From Pristionchus mayeri (lineage: Eukaryota > Nematoda > Chromadorea > Rhabditida > Neodiplogasteridae): a DNA stretch of 64,000 nucleotides. How positions within the stretch are numbered: the stretch's first letter is position 1; each line of letters starts with the position of its first letter. Location of the stretch: the NCBI GenBank assembly GCA_036245805.1, contig BTRK01000006.1, forward strand, positions 36,708,901 through 36,772,900. The letters are read 5' to 3'. This document shows, piece by piece, positions 11,411 through 24,900 of the stretch. The position numbers were made by a program, and so were the translations under genes. The notes under the pieces are model-generated. The model ran no database searches and had not been told where the DNA came from. It worked only from the letters and a program-made list of their open reading frames with translations.

Positions 11411-14400
11411 TTAGGACGGAGCTGCAGCTGGCACCGGCACCGTCAGTGGGGCTGCTGCAGCTGCATCCTCCTGGGGTCGTCGCGGGGTGTTCATCTCCTT
11501 CTGACGCACTTCTCGAATCTTCATCTTCACTGAGGCGATATCGGGGAAGAGATCGACGTTCGTCCTTTGGAAGAGAGCCACTTCGGAATCTGTAGGAGAA
11601 TCAATTGGAAATGAAATGGAGAGGACGACTCACGAGCCGGGAAGATTCCCTTTTCGGACAGCAACTTCCGGATGAGGTTTCTCTTCTTCTCGAGCAGTCG
11701 ACGACACGTTCCACTCCGATCGATCGCCACCTCTTCCTGTGAGAACTATAATTAGCATGTAAATCGTAAGTGAGGACTGACGATTATCTTGATGCCGATG
11801 GTTCCCTCGTCGAAGTCAAAGATCCCTTCTATCGCAGGAGCGGCTGATCCGGGCGGCGTCCTCATCGTCCCAATCGGCGTCACGGGCAGCGAATGCGAGA
11901 CCGTCGATGCAGCAGGATCGAACTCGGGCAGTTGAGCGAACTTGCGATCGAACTCGATCGTGCGCATAAAGTCGCCCTCGTCCACTCGCACACGCTTCAG
12001 TGTCTGAATGAGGGAATATGAGGTGAAGAAGATGCGAAAAGAGATATAAAACGTGATGAGAAAAGAGAGATCAGAAGAGCTAAAATACCGGGGAAATGGA
12101 GATGGAGTGCGAGGCCCTTCTAGAAAGCCCCCGTTGCGCTGGAGTTGGCATGAGTTTGAAATCACTGAAGACAAGTGATTATTAAGAAAGGGAAAGGGGA
12201 CTGACGCTGGCAGCAGTAGAGGCTCCAGTCTCGTACTCGGTTCGGGACGAGCGAAGGCCGAATGGGAGAGATCGTCGAAGGAGGGAGCGGACCACGATGG
12301 AGGCTACAAGGGGATCTCATTAGGAGCACTCGATGTACTGTATATTACCCTAGAGAGGTTATCAAGAGAAGTGAGAAGACTTAAATCACCAAATGAAAGG
12401 CAATGCAAAGAGTAAGATAAGGAAAGGAACCTCTGCGATGGATACGGGGCTGGCTTGCATCGGAGAGGAGCAGATGAAGGGAGAGATGGAGGAGGAAGAG
12501 AGATTGCTGGGAAGAGAAGAGGAATCACCCATCGTCGAGTTCGGAGTGGGGAAGAGACTGGAACGGACAAGTTTAACTTGGAATGATAGTAAGAAGGCAT
12601 ACTTGGGCGTCTTGGGACTGGCTGTCGATGGAGTCGTCGTCGAGATTCGAAGACCAGGTGATAGAAGAGAGTGGGGAGAAGAAGAGTGTGGAGACTGAGA
12701 GGGATGATGAGTGTTCATTACGGGGAGGGGCGGTACTTACCAGGTTGGTTATGACTGAATTAGGGAAGGAGAAGTGTGATGTGAGAGAGGGCGAATAGAG
12801 GGGAGAGTGGAGTAGAGAGAGAAGTGAGGAGGACGAGGATGAATGGAGGAACTGAAGGAGAGAAGGAGACAGAGGACCAATGTGATTATACGGAGAAGGA
12901 GTCAATGACTTACAGATTGAGGAATGAACGAAGAAGGGAGATGTGAAGAGGGACGAGGAGAATGAGGAAGACTGAAAGATAACGAGGGATATTAGATGTC
13001 ACTGCATACGGATTCACCTCCTTTGGATATTGGACAACGAGACATCGAACGGCGATTGCTTGGGATGGTTCTAAAAAGATGCGGATTAGGGTAAGGGGAG
13101 GAGAGATCGCATACGGTGCACGCCCGCTTCCTCTCCTCCTTCTCTCCCTTCGAAGTCCATCGCCAGTGAGGGAAAGCCCGTTGATGGGCTTCCTTCACTT
13201 GCGCCGCCAACTCGTGGTACTCTTGCTTTTGCTGTAATATGAAGATCCATGGGTACGTCATTCCGTATAATTCCTTCCCTGATTCTTCGTGCTGTTCACG
13301 CTTTGATCTAGCCCCGTCGTTCATCTCACCTCAGGCCCCAATGCGTACCACCACTCTCCCAGTATCTTGGACACTGTTCGATTGTCCCTGCTCGGGTACT
13401 TGGCGTGCACGAGTGGCCTGTGACGTTTCGAGAAGATCATGAAGGCGTTCATCGGTCTTCGAATCTGATGACGTCATTTTCATTCCCATCGATTAACCAT
13501 CCCGCCTACCTTCTCATCTTTCTTCTCTCTCGCTTCTTTCCGTTCCTCCAGTCGCTCATTCATCATCTTGAGATATGTCTGAACATGAACTTTGCCGATT
13601 TAAACCCGCCCTTAGTACCTCAACGGATATCTTGGAAGCCTCAGTTGGCCGATGCGTCCCGTCCACCTCTGATGAGAAGTCAGAGTACCCGCAAGTCAGA
13701 CCTTTTCGACTCACCCTTTCTCTCATTGTGCCCGTTGCTTCCCGGTACTGTCACCGTCGTTCCTCCCCTCATTTCCCTCCGTTCTCCCTCTCGCTTCCCA
13801 TCTCCTCCTCTTCCTCCGTTCTCTCCTCCTCCTCCACCTCCCCCTCCTTCCTCATCGTCGCTCTCGTAATTTCTGCTCATCCTCCTACATCGTTCTGAAA
13901 TTCGATGTCATAAGAATCGACGTCAAGAAACCAAGGAGCATCTTTCTGTTGATGGCAATACAGTACGACAGAAAAGAACGTGATTCTTGTTAATGTCATC
14001 GCTCACCATTCGGGTCGACTGCCTCTCCATCCTCTTCTTCTCGATCTTCTTCCTTGGGAGGAACAGCCATCGACTGCATCGTCTGATTGATCAGACTCTT
14101 GAAAACAATAACTATTCTATGCACATACATAAATTGAATATGGGAATTTGTCATTACGGCTTGAGAACGAATAGGTAAAGCAAGAAAAGAAAAGAGCATT
14201 TATTGTGTGAAATCGTGCCTGGAGATTCGAATGAGTGTTCGCTGCTGCGATATTCGACGCCGATGCATTCGCTATCGCTGAGCGCAGGATCGAATCGAGG
14301 TTCGCTGAAAGATAAAAATATTCAAATTGATGTTTTACTCTTCGTAACTCACCGTGATTGATTTCTGGAGGGAAGCTGAGTTGCTGCTGTTGGTGCTGCT

Positions 14401-17400
14401 GCTGCAGCCCGAAGGGAATCATCGCAGCGCGCATCTGCGTCAGCGTGTTCAGCGTCCTGCTCGCTTCAGCAGCAGATGCCGATCCTCCTCCGCCGCCGTT
14501 ATTCATAGCCACCTGCAGGGCCTGCAAGAGTATTCGATATGAACGAAATCTTTATCGAGGTCTAACGAGTCCAATGAGCACCCCCCCCCCCCTTTGAATA
14601 ATAAAAGTGGCGAAGGGCATTCACGCGACCAATCGAACTTATAATGTGAAAGAATGGAGAGGTTCAGAGAATTAAAATCAGGGTATTGCCCCGCCCTTTA
14701 TTTGTAATCCTCACTTGCTGCGCAGCTGCGAGCTGCTGCTGCTGCATCAGCGGGAGGAACGGGTTGATGGGCGTGGGCCGTGAGAGCTGCAACAATCATT
14801 GCGTTGAAAGGGCTTTTGTAAAGACTACCTGCTGCTGTTGTTGTTGTTGCTGCTGGTGTTGCTGCAGCTGCAGAATCTGCTGCTGGAGGAGCTGAAAGAT
14901 CAGAGTTCAGAGCGGTTAAGGATTGAACAACTCACGGCATTCATGTTGAATGATTCGAGTTGCGCGGAGGAGGAGGAGGCAGCGGGAGTCTGACCATCCA
15001 TGGAAAGATGTCTGCTCGGAAGGGACGTCATCTTCGACTGCTGAAGCATCGACGACGAGGTCATCGGATTGAATCCGGCAGGCGCCGATTGAGGGACATC
15101 CCGGAAGAGAGAGGAAGTCGACGCCCCGCCTACAAGAACCATTCTCTCTCTTCTCGTCCTTCTTGAATCAGAGAGAGACGAAGTGAATCACGGCTTAGAG
15201 AGGAACGATGAATACTGTAGCAGAAAGGTCGCACCTGTCCGCGATTGCATATTAGAGGCGGCCGAAGGCTGCTGAGACATTTCGGCGTCTTCTCGACGGT
15301 CGTCAGTCTCGTCCTTCGTCGAGGGAGTCCATTCCATAGAATGCGCAAAACCTGGAGTGACGCGCATAATCGGCAGATCCCTGGTTGTACTGTGCACCTG
15401 TGGAGGGCGAGGCAGACGACGTGCTGTCGTGCTGGCCGGGCTTGCTCTTCAACGAGAGATGCCGAGAGCAGAATCCACGACGTTGCGATTCCTCAACGAG
15501 TGCGCGCTTATTGGAAATGTTGCGATGTTCTTTGCTGGTGCGGAGCAATATTGCCCAGTAAGGGGTGCTAATAACTTAGTGTGCGCATGTATATGAAAAA
15601 TGGGAGTGAATCGGAGAGCGCTGTGCAAATACAATTGAGAGGAGCGTGGAAAGTGAACGAGTCACTCCGAGATTACGACTACTGAATTGCGAGAAATCGA
15701 GCCTGTTTCGCACAATGTGAGTGAGAAAAAATAGAAAAGAAGCAGGGAGGAGAGAGGAAGAGGAAGAATGTCGAGGTGAGAAGAGAAATGGTATCTCAGC
15801 ATGGCTAATAGAAACAACAGACCAGAAGCAGCGGAATGAATGGGACAGTTTGACATTTAGCCTCCAATCAGAAGCAGAGCGAAGGAATGGAGAGAGGGGG
15901 GGGGGGAGAGATTGTAGAGGGAAGAATGATTGAATGATACAAGAAGGGAAGAGAGCAAAGAGGCGAGTACGCAATACCAGTAGAACGACGAAATCGCTGA
16001 TCCGATTCAATGAAACAGTGGGCGATTCTCTCACCTTATTGCATCCTTCCTTGCTACACAATCGTCGCCACTGCTTCCCATTGTACTTCTTCCGAATCCC
16101 TCCAGGAGTCGTCACGATCTCGCCCTTCCGATATCGCTGAGGACCAGATGACGTCAGTTCCTCCTAACTCTGATCTACCTGAGCAGCACTCGCAGGGAAG
16201 GGCGTCGACGTGGAGTCGTCGTCGAGATTCTGAAGATCGGCCATCCCGGAGGAGGGAAAGAGCAGTGCTCGACTGCCTACAGAAGGAGGAAGACGAAGAC
16301 CCGAGCTGGAATGACATTGACTACCGTACGATCTCATTAGCATCTTCTTGTCATCAAATTCGACTATGATTTTGATGAGATCTTGCTCTCAGTCGTACTC
16401 ATGCGGAAATCAGCGCACCGTCTCGGGACCAATTAACATGAGTGAAAAGGGCTTCGTAATTCAAGAAATAACAGCTTCTTCGTGTCCCTTTTTGCGTAAT
16501 CTCGAGAGTTTTCGAATGGAGGAGGAGGCGGGGAAGAAGGGAGGGGAACTCACGCGTCTCTAGAGGGTAATCCAATCAATTGGAGCGATGAAGAGGAGCA
16601 GGGAGCGGAAGATGATGAGGGGCCGAGAACTTCGTACGAAGTCTCAATGGAGAGGAATCAGCATGGGCATAACGAACTGGCACTATGTACGCACTTTTCA
16701 CGCCAATCAGGCGCATACGGGATGATAATCAGGCTAATGATAATTGGATACATCCTGATCATGTGAATCCCCGAAGGTTTCTTGGTCTCGTACCTCTAAC
16801 ACTGCAGAATTGCGCACTTTTTCCACGTATTTCATACAATCGTTCACACTTTGGCCGATCTCTGGATACGTGCGAACGGTAATCGTTTCATCTCTCTCAC
16901 TCGAACGATTAGCGTGATCTAATTGTACTCGGGTTGACTCACTGGCTGCTCCTCCCTCGATTCCTCCTCCTCATCCATACTCAATCCAGCACTGCTCTTC
17001 TTCGAACCTCCCTCGCCCCTGGAATAAGGAGGATTCACATGAGAGCGATTTTTTTACTAGAGGCGATTTTTTAAAATTTTTGCATCACAATTTTTTTTGT
17101 GTAAAAGGTCATCTGTATTTATTGTTAGAAGAAAGAGATCAATCGTGGCCTTCTATCACAAATTCTCCCACAGCCTTGATGGATGGCACTAGAGTTTTTT
17201 TCACGAACTCGGACAGATGCCTTCTCCCTTGGGCGGCGAGATGCTGTTGCAGTTGTTGGTTGCGAAGGGACAGCAGGATCTGGAGTTGGTCGGCCGGTAG
17301 ACGTTGACTCGCTGAAGAGGATAATTTACTAGAATAAAGATCTTAGTCATACCAATGGCTGTCACGACATCTGTCAACGATGGGACTGGTGGTTGGACTG

Positions 17401-18918
17401 CAACGGGTTGCTGCTCCTCCTCACTGCAAATAAGCCAATCACCGCTGATGCCTATCCTATTGCAATGTGTGTATACACACGTCGTCGTCTTCGAGGCTAG
17501 AGTATAATCAGCTCACGTTCTCGCTTCGACCTCTGCGAACCAAGGGGCGCGCAGCAATCGGATGCTCGCCCTCGACTTCGTCTCGATCTCTGCCCGGATT
17601 GTGTCGATGCGACGAACCTCGAAGAGTTCAATCTAATCTCCGGCCTCTGTCTTGACTAACCTTGTAAGAGAAAGTCGCAGCGTTAATCGAGACGAGTTCC
17701 GCCCTTCCGAAGGAATCGAGACCTGCCTGCACTCGGACGAGCACCATCGAGGACGACTTGATCTGCAGTCGGAGTTGAAATTGTACTGCAGCAACGCAAT
17801 TTTGTTAGCTGACATGAGAAATGATGTGATAATAATAAATGTAGTAGGAGAATGCAAAAAGACTTTGTTACTTCATTGGGACTGGGCACTTGGTCTGCGA
17901 CGATCTCCGCACTCTTCTCATCTGCTAGCACGTCGTCGATCCGTCGCTCCGTCCCCCGGTCCATCTAGAAAGTCGTGAATATAAAAGATGCCAAAGTAAA
18001 CATCTCAAATAATTTTACGGTTGTCAACTGACGAACAAGCTTAGCAAGCTAACCCTGTTGTGCTCCTAGGATGTTCCAAGGATAAGCTACCATCTTGAGG
18101 TCATTAGGAAATTTCCGACCCCAACATTGGAAAAAAACAATACAACAAAAATAAATCATTGTAATAATAATACTCGTGCTTCAATGTGGATAATAGAGAG
18201 TAGCAAGAATAGTATGATGCGTGAGAGCTGCTCACTCGTATGAGGACATCCGTGCGGTTCTGGACGTCTCGAATGACGCCCGGCACGTACTGCGAACTGG
18301 CGGGAGCGATGCGTACGAGTACGCGAGTGCCGCGCCACTCGAGCAGATCGATGACGCGCGCGGATCCATCCGCGTCCGCAGAAGGCGGACGATCGGGGAC
18401 TGAAGTGTACAATTATATGCTTCTTATAACTTTATTGATTTTTAGTAATAACTTCAGCGATTTCAGATCACAACGCACTGGCGAAAGACTGTTGGATGGA
18501 ATGTTGTTGCGGAGGAGGAGGCGGAGGAGGAGGAGGCAATCGGAGGGACTGCAAAATCTGTTCTTTTCAATATTTGCAAAAATATTTGTATTCAACATGA
18601 TATTAATTGCAATCTCTTTACCTTGAGAAACTCAGCGTGTTGGTTGATGACATGCGGCGAGGAAATTGAGGGGAAGCGAAAAGCGGAAGATTCGATGGGA
18701 TGAAGAGAGGAAGTGGAAGTCATAGGGTGGTCACCTGAGTGATCAATCTACTCATGATGAAATAGACCAGAGACTAACGACTCGTGGAGGCCGTTGACTC
18801 GTCTACTGCATTGTTTGAAGTCGACTGAGTGGGGTGACGGTATCCCTGCAAGGTACTCTCTCCCTCCGAATGCTCATTATGATGCAGGAGCGCGTACCTG
18901 ATCAGAGTTTTCTTCCAT
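11411..18918 (-). CDS. cic: Capicua (CIC) HMG-box transcriptional repressor, long form
   Basis: CIC binds TGAATGAA-like sites through its HMG box plus C1 motif and represses RTK/ERK target genes in the nucleus. I resolve 34 exons with unbroken phase, 1193 aa: 18898-18918, 18779-18845, 18622-18734, 18479-18557, 18236-18399, 17872-17964, 17661-17762, 17517-17632, 17353-17423, 16179-16276, 16035-16136, 15398-15491, 15235-15351, 14936-15129, 14829-14891, 14715-14786, 14353-14521, 14219-14304, 14007-14097, 13715-13894, 13619-13668, 13510-13578, 13330-13464, 13115-13231, 13018-13070, 12914-12971, 12741-12851, 12603-12694, 12431-12557, 12206-12303, 12089-12164, 11782-12003, 11634-11736, 11411-11589. 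Landmarks: an N-terminal module with [10 protein letters not shown] and [10 protein letters not shown]; a C-clamp-like motif at about 309-350 ([20 protein letters not shown], then [14 protein letters not shown]); Gln-rich runs; an HMG box at about 738-815 ([36 protein letters not shown]); and C1 near the C terminus ([20 protein letters not shown]). The start MEENSDQ is the least certain part. Confidence 0.9.
16943..17018 (-). CDS. Candidate alternative first exon of a short capicua form
   Basis: After a good acceptor (TTATTCCAG) this segment has an ATG at 16978 opening [12 protein letters not shown] and a GTGAGT donor. It would join in phase to a site inside exon 16179-16276 (GATCTTCAG before the AATCTC bases), giving an acidic start followed by [11 protein letters not shown]. 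It does not fit the long transcript, where it creates a stop. A trans-spliced or promoter-specific short form is possible but unproven. Confidence 0.3.
17139..17311 (-). CDS. cic: Alternative last exon of capicua (N-terminus-only isoform)
   Basis: This exon follows 17353-17423 in phase (its leftover G plus CG makes Ala). It adds 56 residues beginning [15 protein letters not shown] and ending [10 protein letters not shown] before a TGA stop. An AATAAA signal (TTTATT on the plus strand, 17118-17123) lies 16 nt beyond. The product would be 332 aa with the N-terminal module but no C-clamp, HMG box or C1. The same upstream exon also joins in phase to 16179-16276, which gives the long protein. The frames and signal are visible directly; use of both ends is inference. 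The alternative reading is that these are two separate adjacent genes. Confidence 0.6.
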
Positions 18919-21900
18919 GAACGTATTAGAGTGGAACGAATAGAGAAATCCTGCATGGTCAAAGGTCAGAGGAGATAGGGGTGAAATGGAACTCACACTC
19001 TCGCTCGGCATCGGTACCTATGGTGGAAGTGTCGTCAGAAGGAGCGTTCAGAGAGATGGCATAGGAAGACCAACGGTAGTCTTCTCGCGAGACAATGAGA
19101 CGACGAATGGAGGACTGAGCAGACACGGGATTGGTACGGATGAATAATCAGTAGACAGTGAAGGGAAACATCAGAAGTGCCGCGAGTAAATGATCTTAAT
19201 GAGTAAATGATACGGTATGATTCACGAGAAAAGAGGAGAAGTACCAGCTCCTCTCTCTCACTCGTCCCACTCCCCCAGTCAACATGTTCGATAGTACACA
19301 AATCGTTCGAGAAATGTGTGAAATGCGATTTGTCATGCTCGAATTCAATCCTGGGAGTGAAAGGAAAGGGTAGAGATAGGGTAGGGGCGAGATGAGGGGC
19401 AGAGCACAGTGTGGAGGAGCGAGAGAGAGGGGCGAGGGAGGAGAGGAGAGGAGGGGGAGGGGGAGACGACGTAATAGCTTGATCACTCCTGCCGTTCACG
19501 CTCATTTGTACTCCATAAGCTGAGTGGCAAAGAGAGAACTGAAAAACAAAGGGCGAAGTCGTGGATTAGGAAGAGATGAGAGAGAGGGAGAGAGAGAGGA
19601 GTTTGTCTGCTGAGATCGCGCTAGAGAGGAGCTGCGACGATAGAGAGCGAACGGGTGTGGATGTGAGGGAGAGAGAGATGGGGGAGGCGGTATATGGTTT
19701 GAGAGTGGGGAGAAAGAAACAAGCGCGAGTTCAAGGCCCTTTTTATGCACTTCTTGTACACACATGCATTCCCGTTCTCACGAGAGGAGGAATGGCGTAA
19801 CTGATCGCCTTCCTTCTCATCCCTTTCTTAGGCCTCTCAATCAGTCAGTTGTAGACGTGTGGAAGGGGAAGAGGAACATGCTCGGGAAGGGTTCTATTCT
19901 CATCACTCTTCGCTTCTCTCTCGGGAGCTTCTCCGCGATCGAAGAGGAGAAAGAGAAGGAGGAGGAGCAGAGAATAGTGATGGAGCGGAGGAGATAAGAC
20001 AACGAAGGGCATGAACCCCCTTAGAGGGAGGAGCGGCCACTGGGTGTGTCCATTCACTTACTCCCATGCGCAGATTTGTTATGTCGAACGGTGCTCTCGA
20101 TGGGAGAGATACAATTGAAGGGAGTGGAAAGGGGAACGAGCGGGGAGCTTCTCAGAATACTCGAGAGAGGGAGAGACGTGGTTGCAACGAGAGGGCACAC
20201 GGGGGCGGAAACGGTTTAGAGATACGGGAGAGTAGTGCAATCAGAAGGGGACGGAGTCAGTGAGTGATACGTGAATCCATGGGATTAACCGAAGGAAAAA
20301 CGAGGTTGAGATTGTCGCCATCTCCTGTACTACTACGCAGCATTGTACTACGACTACAACTTATCCGGGCATAGATCAAACGTCAATCTGGGGTGTGTAC
20401 CCACTACGACGTATACGGTAGTGTGAGTGGTGTGATACAAGTAGAGAGAAGGAGAGGGAAGGAGAAGACGACAAGGAGGGGAGGATTCTCGATCGTAGAA
20501 TGAGTCAATCCCCCCTCCGCACCCCCGCGAATGTCGTCGCTACTGATAGAGAGAACTGCAGTAATGGAGAATCGAGAGAATGGAGAGTCACTACCGTAGT
20601 AGGGTAGTTGATGGATCAAGTAGATCAGACAATCTTACGTTTGTACGAGTGAGATAGAGCAAGGCATGAGCTACAATTGAAGGGACTCGCAACTCTCTCC
20701 TATCCAACTTCTTCTGCAGTACTACTGAGTGAGTGTAACCAATCTGCCACAACTGTCACTCTTTTTGTGGATGCATGAAATCCCCTCCTCCCTCTCTCTC
20801 CACTGCTCTCGACGAGTCCTTTGGAATGAATGGAAGACATTCCTGCCTCTGTTCATCCCTTACGAGACCCTCATCGAAATAGACGAGAACCCTTCCCTTT
20901 CTTTCTTCTGCGAGCAGGAAATTCGAGTGAGAACCACAAGACTCGAAAGGAGGGAAAGAGGAAGAGTGAAGAGAGACACAGACCGTATTGATGTCAATGA
21001 AGGAACGTTTGCGAAGTAGATCAAGAAGAGGTCAAGTAGATCAAAGGCTGATAAGAGAAGAGTCTAGGAAGGAGGAAGAGAGGGAGAGGGAAGGAGACAA
21101 TTAGTCTGAATAGATCATAAAAAGAAGTCGTCACTAGGAGAAGTTGTCCTTCAGATGAGAGCATCCTACTATCTCTCACTCACTCGTCCGTCTCTCTCCC
21201 TCTTCCTTCGAAACCTTCCGTGACTGGGAATGGAAATGGAACACGAGAGCATCTCAGATATGGCCGGGAAGAGGACTCCAACCTCGAATTTGACGAATGT
21301 CTCAGCGTAATGCAAGAGCAAACAGTAGTGGGGAGGGCAGGGGCAGCACGCTTAAGGCCTTTTTTAGAGTGTTCGAATTGGAGAGAGAGAGAGGAAGGAG
21401 AGGATGACAATGCAACCTAACACCTCGTATGACTTATGCACGCGTGGATTTAGACGTCGTGATTAGCGAGGTGAAGGGGGGGACAAGGAGCATCTGATGA
21501 GAAGGAGACCGAATCTCAGCATGATACTAATTGAAACGACATCTAGTGGGCAAATGGAACAAATCAGATGGCGAAGATGAGAAAGAAGAATGCGAACATG
21601 TGATAGAAAAGAAGAGATTTGGGAGCGAAGATAAAGCTACGAGTGAGTGGGGCGAAAGGAGAAGAGAACAAGGGATGATTATAGAGAGAGATTATAGATG
21701 GATGGAGGAAGACTGCTGAGAAATGTCTGGAAAGAGGAGGAGAAGGGACACTATAGGTCGAGGAAGCAATGATAGGACGAAGGAATGGAAGGACGACAAC
21801 GGATGTGCAACTCAATTCGATCTACTCTTACCCGCCCTAAAAGAGACTGCACTAACGTTCCATTGATGATAGACGGAGGAAAGCAGTATAAGGGGGGAGA

Positions 21901-24900
21901 GGCTGGGAGGAGCGCACCAAATTTACGGGAAGAGCACGAAAAAAGAGGGTGAAGGGGAGCCCACAAAGGGGGAGGTTCGTACTCATGGATACTCTTCAGA
22001 AGGGGAAAGAAACAACTGGTTGAGATGCTCTTAGTGACTAGGGTAGAGGCCGAGTTCGTAATCTCCTTGAGGGGCGAAGGACTGGATGACTCTTGAGAGA
22101 AGTCGGCGTGCTATAGGCGTTCTTCCCTCCTTCTCTCAGGGGGCAAAAGTGCGTGTATGTGTGCAGGTCTATGAATAGAAAACGTAGAGGAGAAGTGAGT
22201 AGATGGGCGACAGCGACGAGAGAGGAAGAGAGCAACTACAACGGACAAGGGCACGCGGATTACGGTAGCTGCCCCCAAATTGGGATTACGGTAGGCGAGT
22301 GTCGGGGGAGCCTAGATAATTGGAGGAAATGCTGACTTCATAGAGGACTTTTAGTATGACGAACTATTGGTTCGTCAACCTCAAAATCAAAGGACATCTA
22401 CTCGAAAAGGCGTGAATCGCTCATGATATCGAGATAATCTGTGTGCGGAGTGCGCTCTAGAGATCGGTTGCGAATCCGCCATTCGGTTCAATGGGATTCC
22501 CGATCGTAAAAGAGAGAGATAGGAGAGTCGACGAGGAGGAAAGAGGAGTAGTAGCGAACGTGAATGGATGGATCAGTGGTGGAGAAATCACGTGGAACAC
22601 ACATACAACTGTGCACTGTCTGCCACTCCACGCAATGTTTCAAAAATCGTTTCAAAATGTTCCCAAATAATCGATAACTTGTGCAAAAAAACGGAGTAGG
22701 CCGCGAAGTAATTGGGCGGCGTGGGTCTAATCTCCGGACTGAATGATGAACGGGAGTCAGAAGAGGAGAGGAGAGGATAGAGACGACGAGACTGGTCTCG
22801 GGGGCTCGCCCCCTGCTAGTAGTCCTTCGTAATTGTGTCGCCGGAAGGTCGTGGCACCCCCACTCGGAGAGCAGAAGAAGAAAAAAGAAGAAGAAGAAGG
22901 CGAAGACGGACGGAGCGAGTTTGTGCCCTCTCTAGCGTACGCATGTCGCAATTCTCGAGGGAATTTCGAGGAGAGAACGGAACAATTGGGCATGGAGGGA
23001 GACGAGAAACGGGCAATGGATCTGTGTGAGAGAGAGAGAGAGATGGACCGAGAGATTGAGTCCTTTGACGGACGTCGTCAGCTACGAGGAAGGACAAATG
23101 AGTGATCCTCCCCTCACTATTCAGTCCTAAGCTGTTCGTGGTCTTACGCCCGGCAGTCACCTTAAGCCTCTCGTCGTCCTCTTTCTGTCCCCCATTCTTC
23201 CTATACTCTTTCGTTCCCCTCCCCCTCCTTCGCCTTCCATCGTCGTAATTTATGTTTCAAGAGGCGCGTCGAGTGCAGTGTCTTCATCTATACACTGAAC
23301 GGGACTGATGACAAGAGTGAAGGTCGTCTACGATGAGGGAAGTGAGGGAGGAGTAGGAGAAGAACCAGTGATCGCAGCTTCAAACATTTCTATGGAATTA
23401 CTAAATCCGCAATTATATGGGGAGAAAGTAGGAGAAAAGGCGAGGGTAGATTACGGTAAGAAAAGGGCGGAGTGAGTCAGACGGTGGAACAAAGCAAAGT
23501 TCACCGCTTTCATTGACTCTCACTGCGCTCAATGGATTTCCGTCTAGTTACGGTAGCTTTTGGGGGACCGGAACTGTTTGAAATTTGAAATGATCGTGAA
23601 CGCGTGGTTTGTGGTCATCCGATTTTGCGATAACGCTAATCAATTGGTATTCATACAGCTTGCGCGATGAAACATGCAGAAATCAGAGATATTTCGCGAG
23701 TGGGAGTGTCTGGATTTCATCTTATTCCCCCCCCCCCCCTGAACCCCTTCAGTGATGTAGGCGGGAGGATGGCACACGAGTCGGAAAGGGGAAGAGCGGG
23801 TCTGATTAGGAATGACACTCACACCTGACTCCCCTCGAGCACAACGAATAATGAGCTTGACTTGAGTGGGAAAATGGATGAGAGTGAGGGTGAAACAGAG
23901 AGAAACCCGAGAAGAGAGAGAGAGAGGGAAGAGGATGGCAAACCACACTGAGGACTCGTGTGTTGGTCGGAACTGAGACAGTTGCAACACTCAGAGGGAT
24001 CATGAGAAGGGCGGAGGAGGGAGGGAGTGGGAGGAACAACGAATGATCAAAGTGATCGATGAGAAATTCGGCAAGATCCAAGCCAGAAAACGACTGGGGA
24101 GAGAAAGCGAGGGAGAGAAGGAGTATGCACAAGTGTAATGCCTGCGACTCTCAAATCAGTTACGTGAACTTGGAGTGAACACATGGATCTAGCCTTTCTC
24201 CTCCTTCTCCTCTGATGAGTCGAGGAGGAGAGGAAGGAAACAGTAGTAGAAGGCGCCACTGACTCACTCTCGCATATGAGATGGTGCATGACTCTCCCCT
24301 CTACTACGGTAAAGGAGAGAGAGACAGCTAAGAGATGGGAAGATCGGGGCGCTGAATGGCATACTACTCTTCAACTCTTTCGCTCTAGAGTATCCCAGCT
24401 GATAAGAGTCCTCTGACTGTGGATGACGAGTGGACATGCAAAGTATGCTGACACTTGTGCTGCGCTTCTTATCTCACTCAGAAAAGGACGCGAGGAGGGG
24501 GTTATCGGAGTGATCTGGCGAAATTGATCGGCCGAACCGGGGTTTGGACGTTCGTGCTCGTATAGCCCGGCCATTTGGCCCTTCCTCCTCCCTGTCGACT
24601 CCACTCCATAATCCGATTGCACTAGTCTACGAATGCCAAAAAATGAGTTAGAATGGTCGTGGATCCACGCTCGCTTCTCCTCTGTTGACACTACGAGAGG
24701 GACCCTCGTGCATGAATGAAATAGCAAAAAAAGAGCGAACGGTTAAGGAGTGAGCGGCGGAGGGAAGACTAAAGTGTTTGAACAACTGAACCAAGTATAC
24801 GCCCTTTGCGATTGTACGGGCGATGCAAGAGGCGAGAGGAGTACTAAACTCTCGTCTTGAGTCAATGGGGGAGCTGAAGTAAACGAACACCTGAATCAAA

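Noticed and set aside
15576..16115. 179-codon minus-strand ORF starting with the C-clamp sequence
   Set aside because: Its first 34 residues are capicua exon 16035-16136; the remainder is intron read-through.
22450..22520. Segment with GGTTGCGAATCCGCC resembling a tRNA T arm
   Set aside because: No acceptor stem or anticodon arm can be drawn around it.
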